From contig NZ_BMPG01000002.1 of assembly GCF_014647475.1 (NCBI RefSeq), positions 806,001 through 870,000 of the forward strand: 64,000 nucleotides of DNA, read 5' to 3'. This DNA is from Halocalculus aciditolerans (GTDB lineage: Archaea > Halobacteriota > Halobacteria > Halobacteriales > Halobacteriaceae). The first letter of the stretch is position 1, and every line of letters starts with the position of its first letter. The notes below the pieces were generated by a model, which saw only the letters and a program-made list of their open reading frames with translations, was not told the DNA's origin and did not search any database. Both the position numbers and the translations under genes were made by a program. This document shows, one piece after another, positions 42,360 to 51,731 of the stretch.

Positions 42360-42460
42360 TGCGGGGAGCGACGGCGTGAGCGGGTAAAAGCCTCGCGTCG
42401 GGTTCGGGGCGGGATTCGGAGAGGGAAACCCCTAACCGGGGTGGCGTCGAACCTCGGGCA

Positions 42461-43354
42461 ATGGCGCAGTGTGACGTCTGCGGGAAAGAGGAGGGGATGC
42501 CGTATCGGTGTCGCCTCTGCGGGGGGACGTACTGTAGCGAGCACCGCCTCCCGGAGAACCACGGCTGTCCGGGGCTGGAGGAGTGGAACGACCCCTCCGG
42601 CGTCTTCGGCGGGGACACCGGGATGGACGAGTCCGCGCCGGGGCAGTCGTCGGGCGTCGTCTCCCGCGTGACGGGGCCGGGCGGGCCGTTGAGCTACGTC
42701 CGCGGGAACGTCGCCTACGTGATGCTCGGGTTGATGTGGGTGACGTTCATCGTGCAGTACGCGGTGTTCCCGGTCGCGCTCGGGATTCAGCCACTGTCGG
42801 GGCCGTGGATTAACACGTTCACGGTGAACACGTTCAATCCGTTCTACGTGTGGACGTGGGTGACGTCCATCTTCGCGCACGGCGGGTTCTCGCACATCCT
42901 CTTCAACAGCATCGCGTTGTACTTCTTCGGGCCGTACGTGGAGCGCCGCGTCGGCTCGAAGGCGTTCTTCGCGTTCTTCATGGTCGCCGGCGTCCTCGCG
43001 GGCGTCGGCCAGCTCGCGGTGGCGCTCGCGCTCGGCGAGACGACGGTGGCGCTCGGCGCGAGCGGCGCGATCATGGGCATCATGGGCATCATTACCGTTC
43101 TGAATCCGGACATGCGGGTGCTCCTCTACTTCTTCATCCCGGTACCCATCTGGCTGCTCACGGCGGGCTACGCGGTCATCTCCGTGCTCGGCATCGCCGG
43201 GCTCGGCGGCGTGTTGACGGCGGGCGTGGCGAACGCCGCGCACCTCGCCGGCCTCGTCGTCGGCCTGCTCTACGGGAAGTACCTCAAGGACCAGGGGACG
43301 CGCGTGCGAGACGAACTCCGATTCGGTGGCGGCGGGGGTCGCCGGCGCTACTGA
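42461..43354 (+). CDS. Rhomboid protease with N-terminal AN1-type zinc finger
   Basis: The 297-residue protein opens with an AN1-like zinc finger (Cys4, Cys7, Cys17, Cys20, Cys25 and His28 region, MPYRCRLCGGTYCSEHR). A soluble linker (about 45-75) precedes six or seven transmembrane helices. The catalytic Ser201 lies in LGASGAIMG and His261 in NAAHLAG, giving the Ser-His dyad of rhomboid intramembrane proteases. The finger may direct substrate or partner choice. The stop overlaps the endonuclease V start as TGATG. Confidence 0.9.
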   Translation: MAQCDVCGKEEGMPYRCRLCGGTYCSEHRLPENHGCPGLEEWNDPSGVFGGDTGMDESAPGQSSGVVSRVTGPGGPLSYVRGNVAYVMLGLMWVTFIVQYAVFPVALGIQPLSGPWINTFTVNTFNPFYVWTWVTSIFAHGGFSHILFNSIALYFFGPYVERRVGSKAFFAFFMVAGVLAGVGQLAVALALGETTVALGASGAIMGIMGIITVLNPDMRVLLYFFIPVPIWLLTAGYAVISVLGIAGLGGVLTAGVANAAHLAGLVVGLLYGKYLKDQGTRVRDELRFGGGGGRRRY

Positions 43355-44142
43355 TGGAGGTCGTCCACCCCGAGTACGTTCCGGACCCCGCGCTCTCCCG
43401 CGAGGAGATGGAGGCGCTCCAGCGCGACCTCGCCGCCGACGCCGTCTTCTCCGACGACCTCGACGTCGACCCCGCGGAGATTGCGCTCGACGAGCCGCCG
43501 ACGGAGAACGCGACGCTCGGCGGCGACGCGGACGCGCCCGTCGTCGTCGGCATCGACCAGGCGTTCACCGACGACGAGGCGGTGAGCGCCGCCGTCGCGA
43601 TACGGGACGGGAGCGTCGTCGAGACCGTCGAGGGGCGCGCGCCGCTCGACATCCCCTACATTCCCGGGTTGCTCGCGTTCCGCGAGGGCGGCTGCATCCT
43701 CGACGCCCTCCGGCGACTGGACGTCGACCCCGACTTACTCGTGCTCGACGGGAGCGGCCGCATCCACTTCCGCGAGGCCGGTATCGCGACGCACATCGGC
43801 GTCGCCGTCGACACGCCGAGCGTCGGCGTCGCGAAGAACCTCCTCTGCGGCACGCCCCGAACGCCCCTCGACGAAGGGCCGTTCCCAGAGGGAACGAAAA
43901 TCCCCATCGAGGCCGACGACTCGATGACGACGCCCGATGGAACGGTCGTCGGCCACGCCCTCCAGTCCCGGCAGTACCCGAACCCGGAGAGACGCCACGT
44001 GAACCCGCTCGTCGTGAGCCCCGGCCACCGCGTCTCCGCCGAGACGACCGTCGGCGTCGTGGACGCGCTCTGCGCCGGCTACAAGCTCCCCGAACCCACG
44101 CGACTCGCCGACGCCGCCGCCGACGACCTGAAGAGCCGGTAA
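43354..44142 (+). CDS. nfi: Endonuclease V
   Basis: Endonuclease V cuts DNA one nucleotide 3' of deoxyinosine (from adenine deamination). The 262-residue protein has VVGIDQAFTDDEAVSAAVAI with the first catalytic Asp, IPYIPGLLAFREGGCILDAL, LLVLDGSGRIHFREAGIATHIGVAV (second acidic residue region), and VGVAKNLLCG. The central part is shorter than bacterial enzymes but normal for archaea. Translation is coupled to the rhomboid gene, an odd pairing. Confidence 0.92.
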   Translation: MEVVHPEYVPDPALSREEMEALQRDLAADAVFSDDLDVDPAEIALDEPPTENATLGGDADAPVVVGIDQAFTDDEAVSAAVAIRDGSVVETVEGRAPLDIPYIPGLLAFREGGCILDALRRLDVDPDLLVLDGSGRIHFREAGIATHIGVAVDTPSVGVAKNLLCGTPRTPLDEGPFPEGTKIPIEADDSMTTPDGTVVGHALQSRQYPNPERRHVNPLVVSPGHRVSAETTVGVVDALCAGYKLPEPTRLADAAADDLKSR

Positions 44143-44214
44143 ACCGGGAACCGGGCGGTGTTTGGGGGCTCGCTCGGGGACGGAATCGCTGGATGACGCG
44201 CGGGATGTCTTGAA

Positions 44215-44223
44215 AGTATTAAC
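44215..44223 (+). promoter_or_regulatory. Probable TATA box of the SDR-glycerate kinase operon
   Basis: AGTATTAAC is centred 29 bases before the SDR ATG, matching leaderless spacing. Confidence 0.5.
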
Positions 44224-44247
44224 TCCCCACCTGTCGATAGCTCGGGT

Positions 44248-45063
44248 ATGACCGAGGAGACGGTTCTCATCACGGGGTGTTCGTCCGGTATCGGACGAGC
44301 GACGGCCGAGGCGTTTCTCGACGAGGGATGGCGCGTGGTGGCGACCGCGCGGAACACTGACGACATCGAGGGGCTCGAAGAGGCGGGATGTGAGACGCGG
44401 GAGCTCGACGTGACGAAGCCCGCGCAGTGCGTGAACGTCGTCGAGGACGTCACCGAGGCGTACGGCCTCGACTGCCTCGTGAACAACGCGGGGTTCGCGC
44501 AGTTCGGCGCGGCCGAGGACCTGCCGACGCGCCGGCTCCACCGCCAGTTCGACGTGAACCTCTACGGCCCGCACCGGCTGGTGCGCGCGGCGCTCCCGGG
44601 GATGCGCGAGCAGGAGTCCGGCACCGTCGTGAACGTCTCCAGCGCGGCGGCGTTCTTCACCGCGCCGGGCATGGGGGCGTACTCGGGGTCGAAGGCGGCG
44701 CTGGAGTCGTTCTCGGACGCGCTGCGGACCGAGGTCGCGGAGTTCGGCGTCGATGTCTCGCTCGTGGAGCCGGGGCCGGTGGAGACGAGCTTCGGCGAGC
44801 GCGCCCAGCGCGAAGCGTCTGACGTCGCCGACGACACGGCGTACGGCCACGTCTACGAGCTCTACCAGGATTACGAGGCGACGTTCGGCGGAATGGGCTC
44901 CGAGCCGGAGGACGTCGCGGCGGCGATCCTGGAGGCGGCGTCGAGCACGAACCCGGACGCGCGGTATCCGGTGGGGACGCTGGCTGGGCTGGCGCGGTAC
45001 GCGCGCCTCGTTCCGGACCGCCTGCGCGACAAACTCGTGACGGCGGCGCTCCGCTTCGTCTGA
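44248..45063 (+). CDS. Short-chain dehydrogenase/reductase
   Basis: The 271-residue protein has the NADP-type motif LITGCSSGIGRATAEAF, NNAG in CLVNNAGFAQFGAAEDL, and catalytic Ser/Tyr/Lys in NVSSAAAFFTAPGMGAYSGSKAALE. It resembles classical SDRs acting on alcohols or oxo-groups. The C-terminal region LARYARLVPDRLRDKLV is typical of the short-chain oxidoreductases related to retinol/3-oxoacyl enzymes. It is coupled by TGATG to a glycerate-kinase-type gene, so a joint role in hydroxyacid metabolism is possible, not shown. Confidence 0.88.
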   Translation: MTEETVLITGCSSGIGRATAEAFLDEGWRVVATARNTDDIEGLEEAGCETRELDVTKPAQCVNVVEDVTEAYGLDCLVNNAGFAQFGAAEDLPTRRLHRQFDVNLYGPHRLVRAALPGMREQESGTVVNVSSAAAFFTAPGMGAYSGSKAALESFSDALRTEVAEFGVDVSLVEPGPVETSFGERAQREASDVADDTAYGHVYELYQDYEATFGGMGSEPEDVAAAILEAASSTNPDARYPVGTLAGLARYARLVPDRLRDKLVTAALRFV

Positions 45064-46415
45064 TGGGCGCGCCGGAGTTCGAGCAGGCCGACCGCTGGGA
45101 GCGCGGGTCGCGAGAGCGCGTCGCGCTCGACTGCCTCGAAGCGGGGATCGACGCCGCACACCCGGACACCGTGGTCGCGGACGCCGTCGACCTCGAAGGC
45201 GACGTCCTGCGCGTGGCGGACGCGCGCTTCGACCTCGACGCCTACGACGATATCGTCGTACTCGGCGGTGGGAAGGCCGCCGGCACGGTCGCGCGCGCCC
45301 TCGAACGCGTCCTCGGCGACCGGCTCTCCGGCGCGGTCGTCACCGACGACCCCGTCGACACGGCGTTCGTGGACGTTCTCCCCGGTGACCACCCGATTCC
45401 GAGCGCGGACGGCGTCGCGTCCACGCGTCGCGTCCTCGACCGAGCGGCGGACGCGGGCGAGCGCACGCTCGTCCTCGCCGTGGTAACGGGCGGCGCGTCC
45501 GCGCTCCTCGCCGCGCCCGTCGACGGCATCGACCTCACGGACCTCCGGGCGACAACAGATGCTCTCCTCCGGTCCGGCGCGACGATTCACGAGCTCAACA
45601 GCGTCCGGAAACACCTCTCCGCCGTGAAGGGCGGCCGGCTCGCCCGCGAACTCGCGCCGGCGCGCGTGGCGACCCTCGTCTTCAGCGACGTCGTCGGCGA
45701 CGACCTCGACGTCGTCGGGAGCGGCCCGACCGTCCCCGACTCATCGACCTACGCGGACGCGCTCGCCGTCCTCGACGACTACGGCGTCGACGCGCCCGAA
45801 GCGGTGGTCGAACGCCTCGAAGCGGGCGCGCGCGGCGAGCGCGACGAGACGCCGGGTGCGGAGAGTTCCGCCTTCGACCGCGTCTCGGCGCACGTCCTCG
45901 CGAACGCGGACACGGCGGTCTCAGCCGCCGCGGCGGCCGCCGCCGACGCCGGCTACACGCCGCTCGTCCTCTCCACGCGCGTCCGCGGGGAAGCGCGGGA
46001 GGCCGCGCTCTCACACGTCGCCGTCGCCGAGGAGGCCGCGGCGACCGGCCGCCCCGTCGAACCGCCCGCCGCCGTCGTCGCCGGCGGCGAGGTCACGGTG
46101 ACTGTCGGCGATTCACCGGGCGTCGGCGGCCCGAACCTCGAGTTCGCGCTCGCCGCCGCTCGCGAGCTCGCGGGAGACGACGCGCTCGGCGTGCTCGCGA
46201 CGGTCGATACGGACGGCATCGACGGCGCGGCCGACGCCGCCGGCGCGCTCGTCACCGCAGAGACGGTCGAGGACGGCCGGGCGGCCCGGCGCGCGCTACG
46301 AGAGCACGACGTGTCTCCCGTTCTCGACGACGCCGGCGCGCTCCTCCGCTGTGGGCAGACGGGGACGAACGTGAACGACCTCCGCGTCCACCTCGTCGGC
46401 GCGGGCGAGGAGTGA
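45063..46415 (+). CDS. Glycerate 2-kinase (GckA/MOFRL family)
   Basis: The 450-residue protein phosphorylates D-glycerate to 2-phosphoglycerate. Signature segments are VVLGGGKAAGTVARALERVLG, VLPGDHPIPSADGVASTRRVLD, VTGGASALLAAPVDGI, ELNSVRKHLSAVKGGRLA and LVFSDVVGDDLDVVGSGPTV, with the MOFRL C-terminal DTDGIDGAADAAGALV and GQTGTNVNDL. Some haloarchaea use similar enzymes in fructose or glycerate use. It is coupled to the SDR gene and convergent with the arsA-type gene. Confidence 0.9.
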   Translation: MGAPEFEQADRWERGSRERVALDCLEAGIDAAHPDTVVADAVDLEGDVLRVADARFDLDAYDDIVVLGGGKAAGTVARALERVLGDRLSGAVVTDDPVDTAFVDVLPGDHPIPSADGVASTRRVLDRAADAGERTLVLAVVTGGASALLAAPVDGIDLTDLRATTDALLRSGATIHELNSVRKHLSAVKGGRLARELAPARVATLVFSDVVGDDLDVVGSGPTVPDSSTYADALAVLDDYGVDAPEAVVERLEAGARGERDETPGAESSAFDRVSAHVLANADTAVSAAAAAAADAGYTPLVLSTRVRGEAREAALSHVAVAEEAAATGRPVEPPAAVVAGGEVTVTVGDSPGVGGPNLEFALAAARELAGDDALGVLATVDTDGIDGAADAAGALVTAETVEDGRAARRALREHDVSPVLDDAGALLRCGQTGTNVNDLRVHLVGAGEE

Positions 46416-46419
46416 CGGA

Positions 46420-47460
46420 TTAGTCGAGGCAGGCGGCGACGACGCGGAGCATCGCTTCTCCCCGGACTTCGTCGGCGAAGAGGGGGACGCGTTTGACGTC
46501 GACGCCGCGGAAGAGCTCCTGGGCTTCGGCGAGCGCGTCCTTCTGGACGTCCCAGCGGCGCTGGCAGAACTCGCAGGAGTCGAGGTTCGGGGTGACGAAG
46601 GCGTCGGCGGGGGCGTCGGCGACGTCGGTCAGCGGCTCCATGATGCGGTTCACGACGAGCGTGGAGACGGGGATGCCCTTCGCGTCGAGCTGGCCGCGGA
46701 GGCGCGTGGATTCGTGGACGCTCATCGTCTCCGGCACCATGACGATGCGGAAGTCGGTTCGGTCGGGGTCGCGGAGGACGCTGCGGAGCCGCCGCACCTG
46801 CGCTTTGAGTTCGTCGAGGTCGCCCGTCCCCTGCTCGCCGTCCTCGCCGCCGAACATCCCCTTCATGGAGTCCATCATGCCGCCGATGCGCTCGCGGAAC
46901 TGCATCATTCGGCCCATCATGGAGTCGAGGAGCTCCGGGAGGTCGAGGAGGCGGAGGGTGTGGCCGGTCGGGGCGGTGTCGACGACGACGCGGTCGAAGC
47001 GCTCGTCGTCCATGTACTGGAGGAGGAGCTGCATCGCCGCGGCCTCGTCCGCGCCCGGCATCATCCCCTGCGGGCCGGCCTCGTCGCCGCCCATCCCGAG
47101 GAGTTCGCCCATCTCGCCCACGCCGCCCATGGTGCCCGCGCCGTCGCCGCCGAAGAGGTCGGCCTGCTCGACGGCGTCCTCCGGGTCGATTTCGACGCCC
47201 CAGAGCGGGACGTCCTCCCGGATGCGCGCGGGCCGCGACGGCACGTCCGTCTCGAAGGTGTCGGAGAGGGAGTGTGCGGGGTCCGTGGAGACGACGAGCG
47301 TCTCGGTGCCGTCGTTCGCGGACGCGAGCGCGGTCGCGGCCGCCATTGTCGTCTTCCCGACGCCGCCCTTCCCGCCGTAGAGGACGTACTCCGCGGTTCC
47401 CGGGGTGACGCCGACGTCGTCGCCGACCGCGTCGACGGCTTCGACTTCGATTTCGTCCAT
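46420..47460 (-). CDS. ArsA/Get3-family ATPase
   Basis: The 346-residue protein has the P-loop GGKGGVGKTTMAA at 29-41, VSTDPAHSLSDTF (Switch I), VVVDTAPTGHTLRLLDLPELL (Switch II) and VVNRIMEPL. A Gly/Met-rich helix-forming region (GMGGDEAGPQGMMPG) in the middle may bind hydrophobic helices, as in Get3 that delivers tail-anchored proteins. CEFCQRR near the C-terminus recalls the zinc-binding Cys pair of Get3. No arsenite-transport genes lie nearby, favouring the Get3-like role. Confidence 0.9.
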   Translation of the reverse strand: MDEIEVEAVDAVGDDVGVTPGTAEYVLYGGKGGVGKTTMAAATALASANDGTETLVVSTDPAHSLSDTFETDVPSRPARIREDVPLWGVEIDPEDAVEQADLFGGDGAGTMGGVGEMGELLGMGGDEAGPQGMMPGADEAAAMQLLLQYMDDERFDRVVVDTAPTGHTLRLLDLPELLDSMMGRMMQFRERIGGMMDSMKGMFGGEDGEQGTGDLDELKAQVRRLRSVLRDPDRTDFRIVMVPETMSVHESTRLRGQLDAKGIPVSTLVVNRIMEPLTDVADAPADAFVTPNLDSCEFCQRRWDVQKDALAEAQELFRGVDVKRVPLFADEVRGEAMLRVVAACLD

Positions 47461-47622
47461 GGGGGAGCCTGCGGGTTCGGACGGGGAGAAGGCGTCGGTT
47501 CCGCGAGAACGAGACGAGTGGGGAGGGCCAGATGGGCGAGGCGGACGGGACGGGATGGCTCCGTAGCTCTCCGGAGGTCTCCTAGGAGGGTTTTCCCGCG
47601 TGCGGTGGTGAGCGGAGGCTGT

Positions 47623-48282
47623 ATGGCGTCGGTCACTGGAGCTGACGGAACCGATATCGAGGCGTCGTTCGAGGAGTTCCTGCGGGCCGTGAAACGCGCC
47701 GTCGGCACGCTGCCGGACGTCGTGTCGGCGTGCCGCGACGGGGACGGCGTCGCGGAGTGGGTGGCGGTGTTGGACCGCCTCGAATCGGCGGCGGACGACG
47801 AGGCGCGAGCGCTCCAGTCCGCCGTGAACGGCGACGTGGAGCCGTCGCTCACCGGTGTCTATCTCTACCGGCCGGACCTCCTGCGGCTGGTCACGCTCGT
47901 CGACGACATCGCGAACGCCGCGGAGCGGTTCGCGCGTGAACTCGCCGCGGTCGCGCCGTCGCTCCCCGCGGAGGTCTGGGACGCGTTCGACCGGATGGTG
48001 GACCTCGCGGCGGCGGCGGTGACGGCGACGACGCGCGCCGTCGGGCGGTTCGTCGGATCGCTCGACGCCGGCGCGCCCGCGTTCGAGGAGGACGTGGCGA
48101 CGGTCCGCCGGCTGGAGAGCGACTGTGACGACGAGAAGTATTCGGTGCTCTCGGCGGCGTTCGAGACGCTCCCCACCGCTGACGCCCTCCTCGTCATGAC
48201 GCTCGTCGGCCGGCTCGACGTCGTGCCGAACGCCGCGGAGGACGTCGCGGACGCGCTCGTCGTCGCCGCGAGCAAGCAGTGA
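47623..48282 (+). CDS. DUF47/PhoU-like helical protein
   Basis: The protein has 219 residues from the ATG at 47623. It is all helical, with FEEFLRAVKRAVGTLPDVVSACRDGD, VAVLDRLESAADDEARALQSAV, a helix around LVDDIANAAERFARELAAVAP and LVVMTLVGRLDVVPNAAEDVADAL-type ending. This matches DUF47 (PhoU-like) proteins that often regulate phosphate transporters. No Pit-type permease is adjacent here. Confidence 0.78.
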   Translation: MASVTGADGTDIEASFEEFLRAVKRAVGTLPDVVSACRDGDGVAEWVAVLDRLESAADDEARALQSAVNGDVEPSLTGVYLYRPDLLRLVTLVDDIANAAERFARELAAVAPSLPAEVWDAFDRMVDLAAAAVTATTRAVGRFVGSLDAGAPAFEEDVATVRRLESDCDDEKYSVLSAAFETLPTADALLVMTLVGRLDVVPNAAEDVADALVVAASKQ

Positions 48283-48285
48283 GCG

Positions 48286-49386
48286 TCAGGCGAAGTAATC
48301 GGTGAGGCGGGCGGCGGCGTCGTCGACGCGCGGGGTGACGAGGGCGAAGCGAATCCACTCCGCTTTCGATTCGCCGAAGCCGGTGCCGGGCATGCCGGCG
48401 ACCCCGGCGTCCTCGATGAGCGCGCGGACGTTCTCCAGCGTGCCGGGGAAGCCCGGGAACTTCGCGAGGACGTAGAACGCGCCGTCGGGCGTCGAGTATT
48501 CGGCACCCGCCTCGTCGAGAGCGGCCGTGAAGGCGTCGACGCGGTTTTCGAGGAGCGCGCGGCTCTCGGCGTAGTAGTCCGGGTCGGTCTCGCGGAGCGC
48601 GTGGAGGACGGCGTACTGGCCGGGGCGCGTCGTCGAGACGTTCGTCAGCATGTTGCGGGAGATGGCGGCGTCGACGTGCGCCTCGGGGAAGACGGCGTAG
48701 CCGACGCGGAAGCCCGTGATGGCGAACGTCTTCGAGAAGGAGTTGGTGACGACGACGTTCGGCGAGTCGAAGGTGAGCGCGGACGTGAACTCCCCAGTGA
48801 AGTCGAAGTGGTCGTAGACTTCGTCGACGACGAGGAGGGCGTCGACGGCCTCGGCGATGGCGACGAGTTCCCGCAGCGTCTCCTCGCTGTAGACCTTCCC
48901 GGTGGGGTTGTTCGGGGTGTTGACGATGATGCAGGCGGTGTTCTCGCCCGCGGCGTCCCGGACGTCGGCGGGGTCGAGCGACCCGTCGCGTTCGGTCGGG
49001 ACGAAGACCTGTTCGCCGCCGAGCATCGTCGTCTTCCCGGGGTAGTAGGGGTAGACGGGGTCGGTCATGATGACCTCGTCGCCCGCGTCGCGTTCGAGGG
49101 CGCGCGCCATGCCGAGGGTGTTCGCCATGCCGCCGCCGTTGGTGACGACGACGCGGTCGGCGTCGACGCCGCGGCGCGCGGCGATCTCCTCGCGGAGGTC
49201 GTCGAGGCCGGGGCTGGGGGCGTACTGGAAGGCGTCGCCGCCGAGGTCGGCGTACTCGTGGAGGCCCTCGCTGATGGCGGGCGGCGACCCCCAGTCGGGG
49301 TTCCCCGAGACCATGTCGACCACGTCGCGGTCCGCGCGCTCCGCCCACTGCATCACCCGGAAGAAGAGCGGTTCCTGGTACTCCAT
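48286..49386 (-). CDS. Class I/II aminotransferase (PLP enzyme)
   Basis: The protein has 366 residues from the ATG at 49386 (longer upstream reading is antisense of the next gene). PLP features are NGGGMANTLGMARAL, NTPNNPTGKVYSEETL, VVDEVYDHFDF, the catalytic Lys in TNSFSKTFAITGFRVGY, and FALVTPRVDDAAARL. Fold type I, class I/II, transferring amino groups between amino and 2-oxo acids. The amino-acid substrate is unknown. Confidence 0.9.
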   Translation of the reverse strand: MEYQEPLFFRVMQWAERADRDVVDMVSGNPDWGSPPAISEGLHEYADLGGDAFQYAPSPGLDDLREEIAARRGVDADRVVVTNGGGMANTLGMARALERDAGDEVIMTDPVYPYYPGKTTMLGGEQVFVPTERDGSLDPADVRDAAGENTACIIVNTPNNPTGKVYSEETLRELVAIAEAVDALLVVDEVYDHFDFTGEFTSALTFDSPNVVVTNSFSKTFAITGFRVGYAVFPEAHVDAAISRNMLTNVSTTRPGQYAVLHALRETDPDYYAESRALLENRVDAFTAALDEAGAEYSTPDGAFYVLAKFPGFPGTLENVRALIEDAGVAGMPGTGFGESKAEWIRFALVTPRVDDAAARLTDYFA

Positions 49387-49478
49387 GCCGCTCTCTGGTC
49401 GCGCCGTCGGGTTGGGTCTTTCTCTTCTCGCGACACCCGCCCACCAGACACTTCCCGGCGGGACTCCGACCGCCGCGT

Positions 49479-50411
49479 ATGACTGAGCGCACGCGCCGCG
49501 GCTTCCTCGGCGCGGTCGGCGCGGGCGCGGCCGCCATCGGCGTCGTCGGCACGGCGTCCGGGCGCATGGGTGACTGCGGGACGTGGCGGCCGGTCGAGAC
49601 ACCGACGGACCGAACGCTCCGCGACGTCGTCCGCGTCGACGACTTCTCGCTCGCCGTCGGCGGCGGCGGACGCGTGCTCGCCCGCGACCCGGACTGGCGC
49701 GTCGTCACCGCGGACGGCGTGGCGGGGAACGGCCGGAACCTCCGCGCGGCCGCAGCCACAGAACGAGGAGCGCGGGCGTGGCTCGCGGGCGCGAGCGGCG
49801 CGCTCGCCGCGTACGACGCCGACTCGGGCTTCGACGCGAGCGTCGGGCCGGCGGGCGTGACGCACAACTTCGCGGCGGTCGCCGTCCACGGGCCGGCCGG
49901 CGCGGAGCGAGTGGTCGTCGGTGACGACTCCGGGCACGTCCACGGCCGGAGCGGCGAGGGCGCGTGGGCGACGGCGACACCCGGCGACGGAACGGCGATT
50001 ACGGGCGTCGGCGTCGGCGAGGCGGGCGCGGTCGCCGTGGACGCCGCCGCCGGCGTGTACGCGAACATCGGCGAGGGCTGGCGGCGGGCCGGCATCGAAG
50101 CGGCGAGCGCGCTCCACGCGGTCGACGGGACGGACCCGCGCTCCGTCGTCACCGTGGGCGACGCCGTCTGCGCCGTCACGGACGCCGGCTGGCGCGTCGA
50201 CGACCCCGCGTCGGTCCCGCTGGACGCCGTCACCGTCGCGGACTGCGGGTGCGTCCACGCCGCCGGCGCGGACGGAACGATACTGCACCGGATGCACGGC
50301 GCGGACCGCTGGCGGACACAGCCCGTCGACTCGCACGCGGACCTGCACGCTGTCGCGGTCGGCGACCCACGTATCGCCGTCGGCGCGAACGGCATGATTC
50401 TGGAGAGATAA
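49479..50411 (+). CDS. Tat-exported beta-propeller-like protein
   Basis: The 310-residue protein has a twin-arginine signal MTERTRRGFLGAVGAGAAAIGVVGTASG (RRGFLG, hydrophobic, then cleavage). The mature part has repeated four-strand motifs ending in VGDDSGHVHGRSGEG or VAVGDPRIAVGANGMILER, as in YCF48/propeller proteins. Repeats are about 40 residues and irregular. The role is unknown; binding or scaffolding outside the cell is likely. Confidence 0.78.
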   Translation: MTERTRRGFLGAVGAGAAAIGVVGTASGRMGDCGTWRPVETPTDRTLRDVVRVDDFSLAVGGGGRVLARDPDWRVVTADGVAGNGRNLRAAAATERGARAWLAGASGALAAYDADSGFDASVGPAGVTHNFAAVAVHGPAGAERVVVGDDSGHVHGRSGEGAWATATPGDGTAITGVGVGEAGAVAVDAAAGVYANIGEGWRRAGIEAASALHAVDGTDPRSVVTVGDAVCAVTDAGWRVDDPASVPLDAVTVADCGCVHAAGADGTILHRMHGADRWRTQPVDSHADLHAVAVGDPRIAVGANGMILER

Positions 50412-50450
50412 CCCCGAAAGCGGTAATAAACGATACACGTAGCCACAAGA

Positions 50451-50460
50451 GTTTATCCGC
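50451..50460 (+). promoter_or_regulatory. Probable TATA box of the DUF4382 lipoprotein gene
   Basis: GTTTATCCGC is 21-30 bases upstream of the ATG at 50481. AT-rich in GC-rich surroundings and at leaderless spacing. Confidence 0.5.
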
Positions 50461-50480
50461 GGAGCCGGCACTGTCGAGCC

Positions 50481-51731
50481 ATGGGTAAGCCCCTCCTCTC
50501 CGTCGGAGCGGTCGCTGCGATGCTCGTACTCGCGGGCTGCTCCGGCGGAATGCCCGGTGGCGGCGAACAGAGCGGGTCGATGGCGTTCTACGTCAGCGAT
50601 CAACCCGGTGCCATCGACGACTTCGAACACCTGAACGTCACGGTGACGAAAGTCGGCGTCCACAAGGTGAACGCCTCCAGCGCGGAGAACGGAACCTGGA
50701 TCGAGACGGACTTCGACAACGTCACCGTCGACCTGACCGAGCTTCAGGGCGAGAACGCCGCGAACCTCGCGAACGCCTCGCTCCCGAACGGGACGTACAA
50801 CAACGCCTTCATCCACGTCTCCGCCGTCGAGGGGGCGACGACCGACGGCGAGCAGGTGGACGTGAAACTCCCGTCGAGTAAACTCCACGTCGCGGAGAAC
50901 TTCACCGTCGGCGCGGCCGAAGAATCCCACTTCGTCTTCGACGTCATGGTGCACGAGACCGGGAACGGAAAGTACGTTCTCCGACCGAACGCTGGCGACT
51001 CCGGGAAGAACGTGCCCGTGAAGCCGACGCCGGGCGCGAAGCAGTCCGGACAGGCCGGCGCGTCCGGTGAGACGACGACCACGGCGCAGTCCGGCACGTC
51101 CGCGGGGACGACCACGCAGAGCGAGATGGCGGTCTACCTCAGCGACCGACCCGGAGCTATCGGTGACTTCGACCACCTGAACGTCACCGTCTCGGCGGTC
51201 GGCGTCCACCGACAGAACGACTCCGACAACGAGAGCGCGTGGGTCGAACAGGACGTCGACAGCGTCACCGTCGACGTGACCGAACTCCAAGGCGACCGCG
51301 CGGTGAGCCTCGCGAACTTCACCCTCGAGAACGGCACGTACGACACCGTCTTCGTTCACGTCGCCTGGACGAACGGGACGCTCACGAACGGCGAACACGT
51401 CCCCGTGAAACTCCCGTCGAGCAAGCTCAAACTCCACCAGGAGTTCACCGTCGGTGACGGCAACACCACGCACTTCGTCTACGACGTCATGGTCCACGAG
51501 ACCGGGAGCGGGAAGTACGTCCTGAAGCCGAACGTCGCCGAATCCGGCCCGAACGAACCCGTCACGAAGGTTTCGAAGAAGAACGCGAAACCCGACGACG
51601 ACACGCCGAACGAAAGCGACACGTCGAACGAGACCACGACGACCACGCAGAGCGGCGACGAAACGACCGCGCAGTCCGGTAACGAGACGGCGACCACGAC
51701 GACTGCGACCACGACGACGGCGACGGCGTAG
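50481..51731 (+). CDS. Lipoprotein with two DUF4382 domains and Thr-rich tail
   Basis: The 416-residue protein has a lipobox LVLAGC near residue 20. Two DUF4382 domains follow, at about 34-175 and 215-355. Both share DFEHLNVTVTKVGVH / DFDHLNVTVSAVGVH, VDLTELQG / VDVTELQG, NGTYNNAFIHVS / NGTYDTVFVHVA and HETGNGKYVLRPN / HETGSGKYVLKPN. A Thr/Ser linker and a C-terminal Thr-rich tail (about 375-416) could be O-glycosylated; several NxT/NxS sites are also present. DUF4382 proteins are surface-exposed with unknown function. Confidence 0.88.
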   Translation: MGKPLLSVGAVAAMLVLAGCSGGMPGGGEQSGSMAFYVSDQPGAIDDFEHLNVTVTKVGVHKVNASSAENGTWIETDFDNVTVDLTELQGENAANLANASLPNGTYNNAFIHVSAVEGATTDGEQVDVKLPSSKLHVAENFTVGAAEESHFVFDVMVHETGNGKYVLRPNAGDSGKNVPVKPTPGAKQSGQAGASGETTTTAQSGTSAGTTTQSEMAVYLSDRPGAIGDFDHLNVTVSAVGVHRQNDSDNESAWVEQDVDSVTVDVTELQGDRAVSLANFTLENGTYDTVFVHVAWTNGTLTNGEHVPVKLPSSKLKLHQEFTVGDGNTTHFVYDVMVHETGSGKYVLKPNVAESGPNEPVTKVSKKNAKPDDDTPNESDTSNETTTTTQSGDETTAQSGNETATTTTATTTTATA

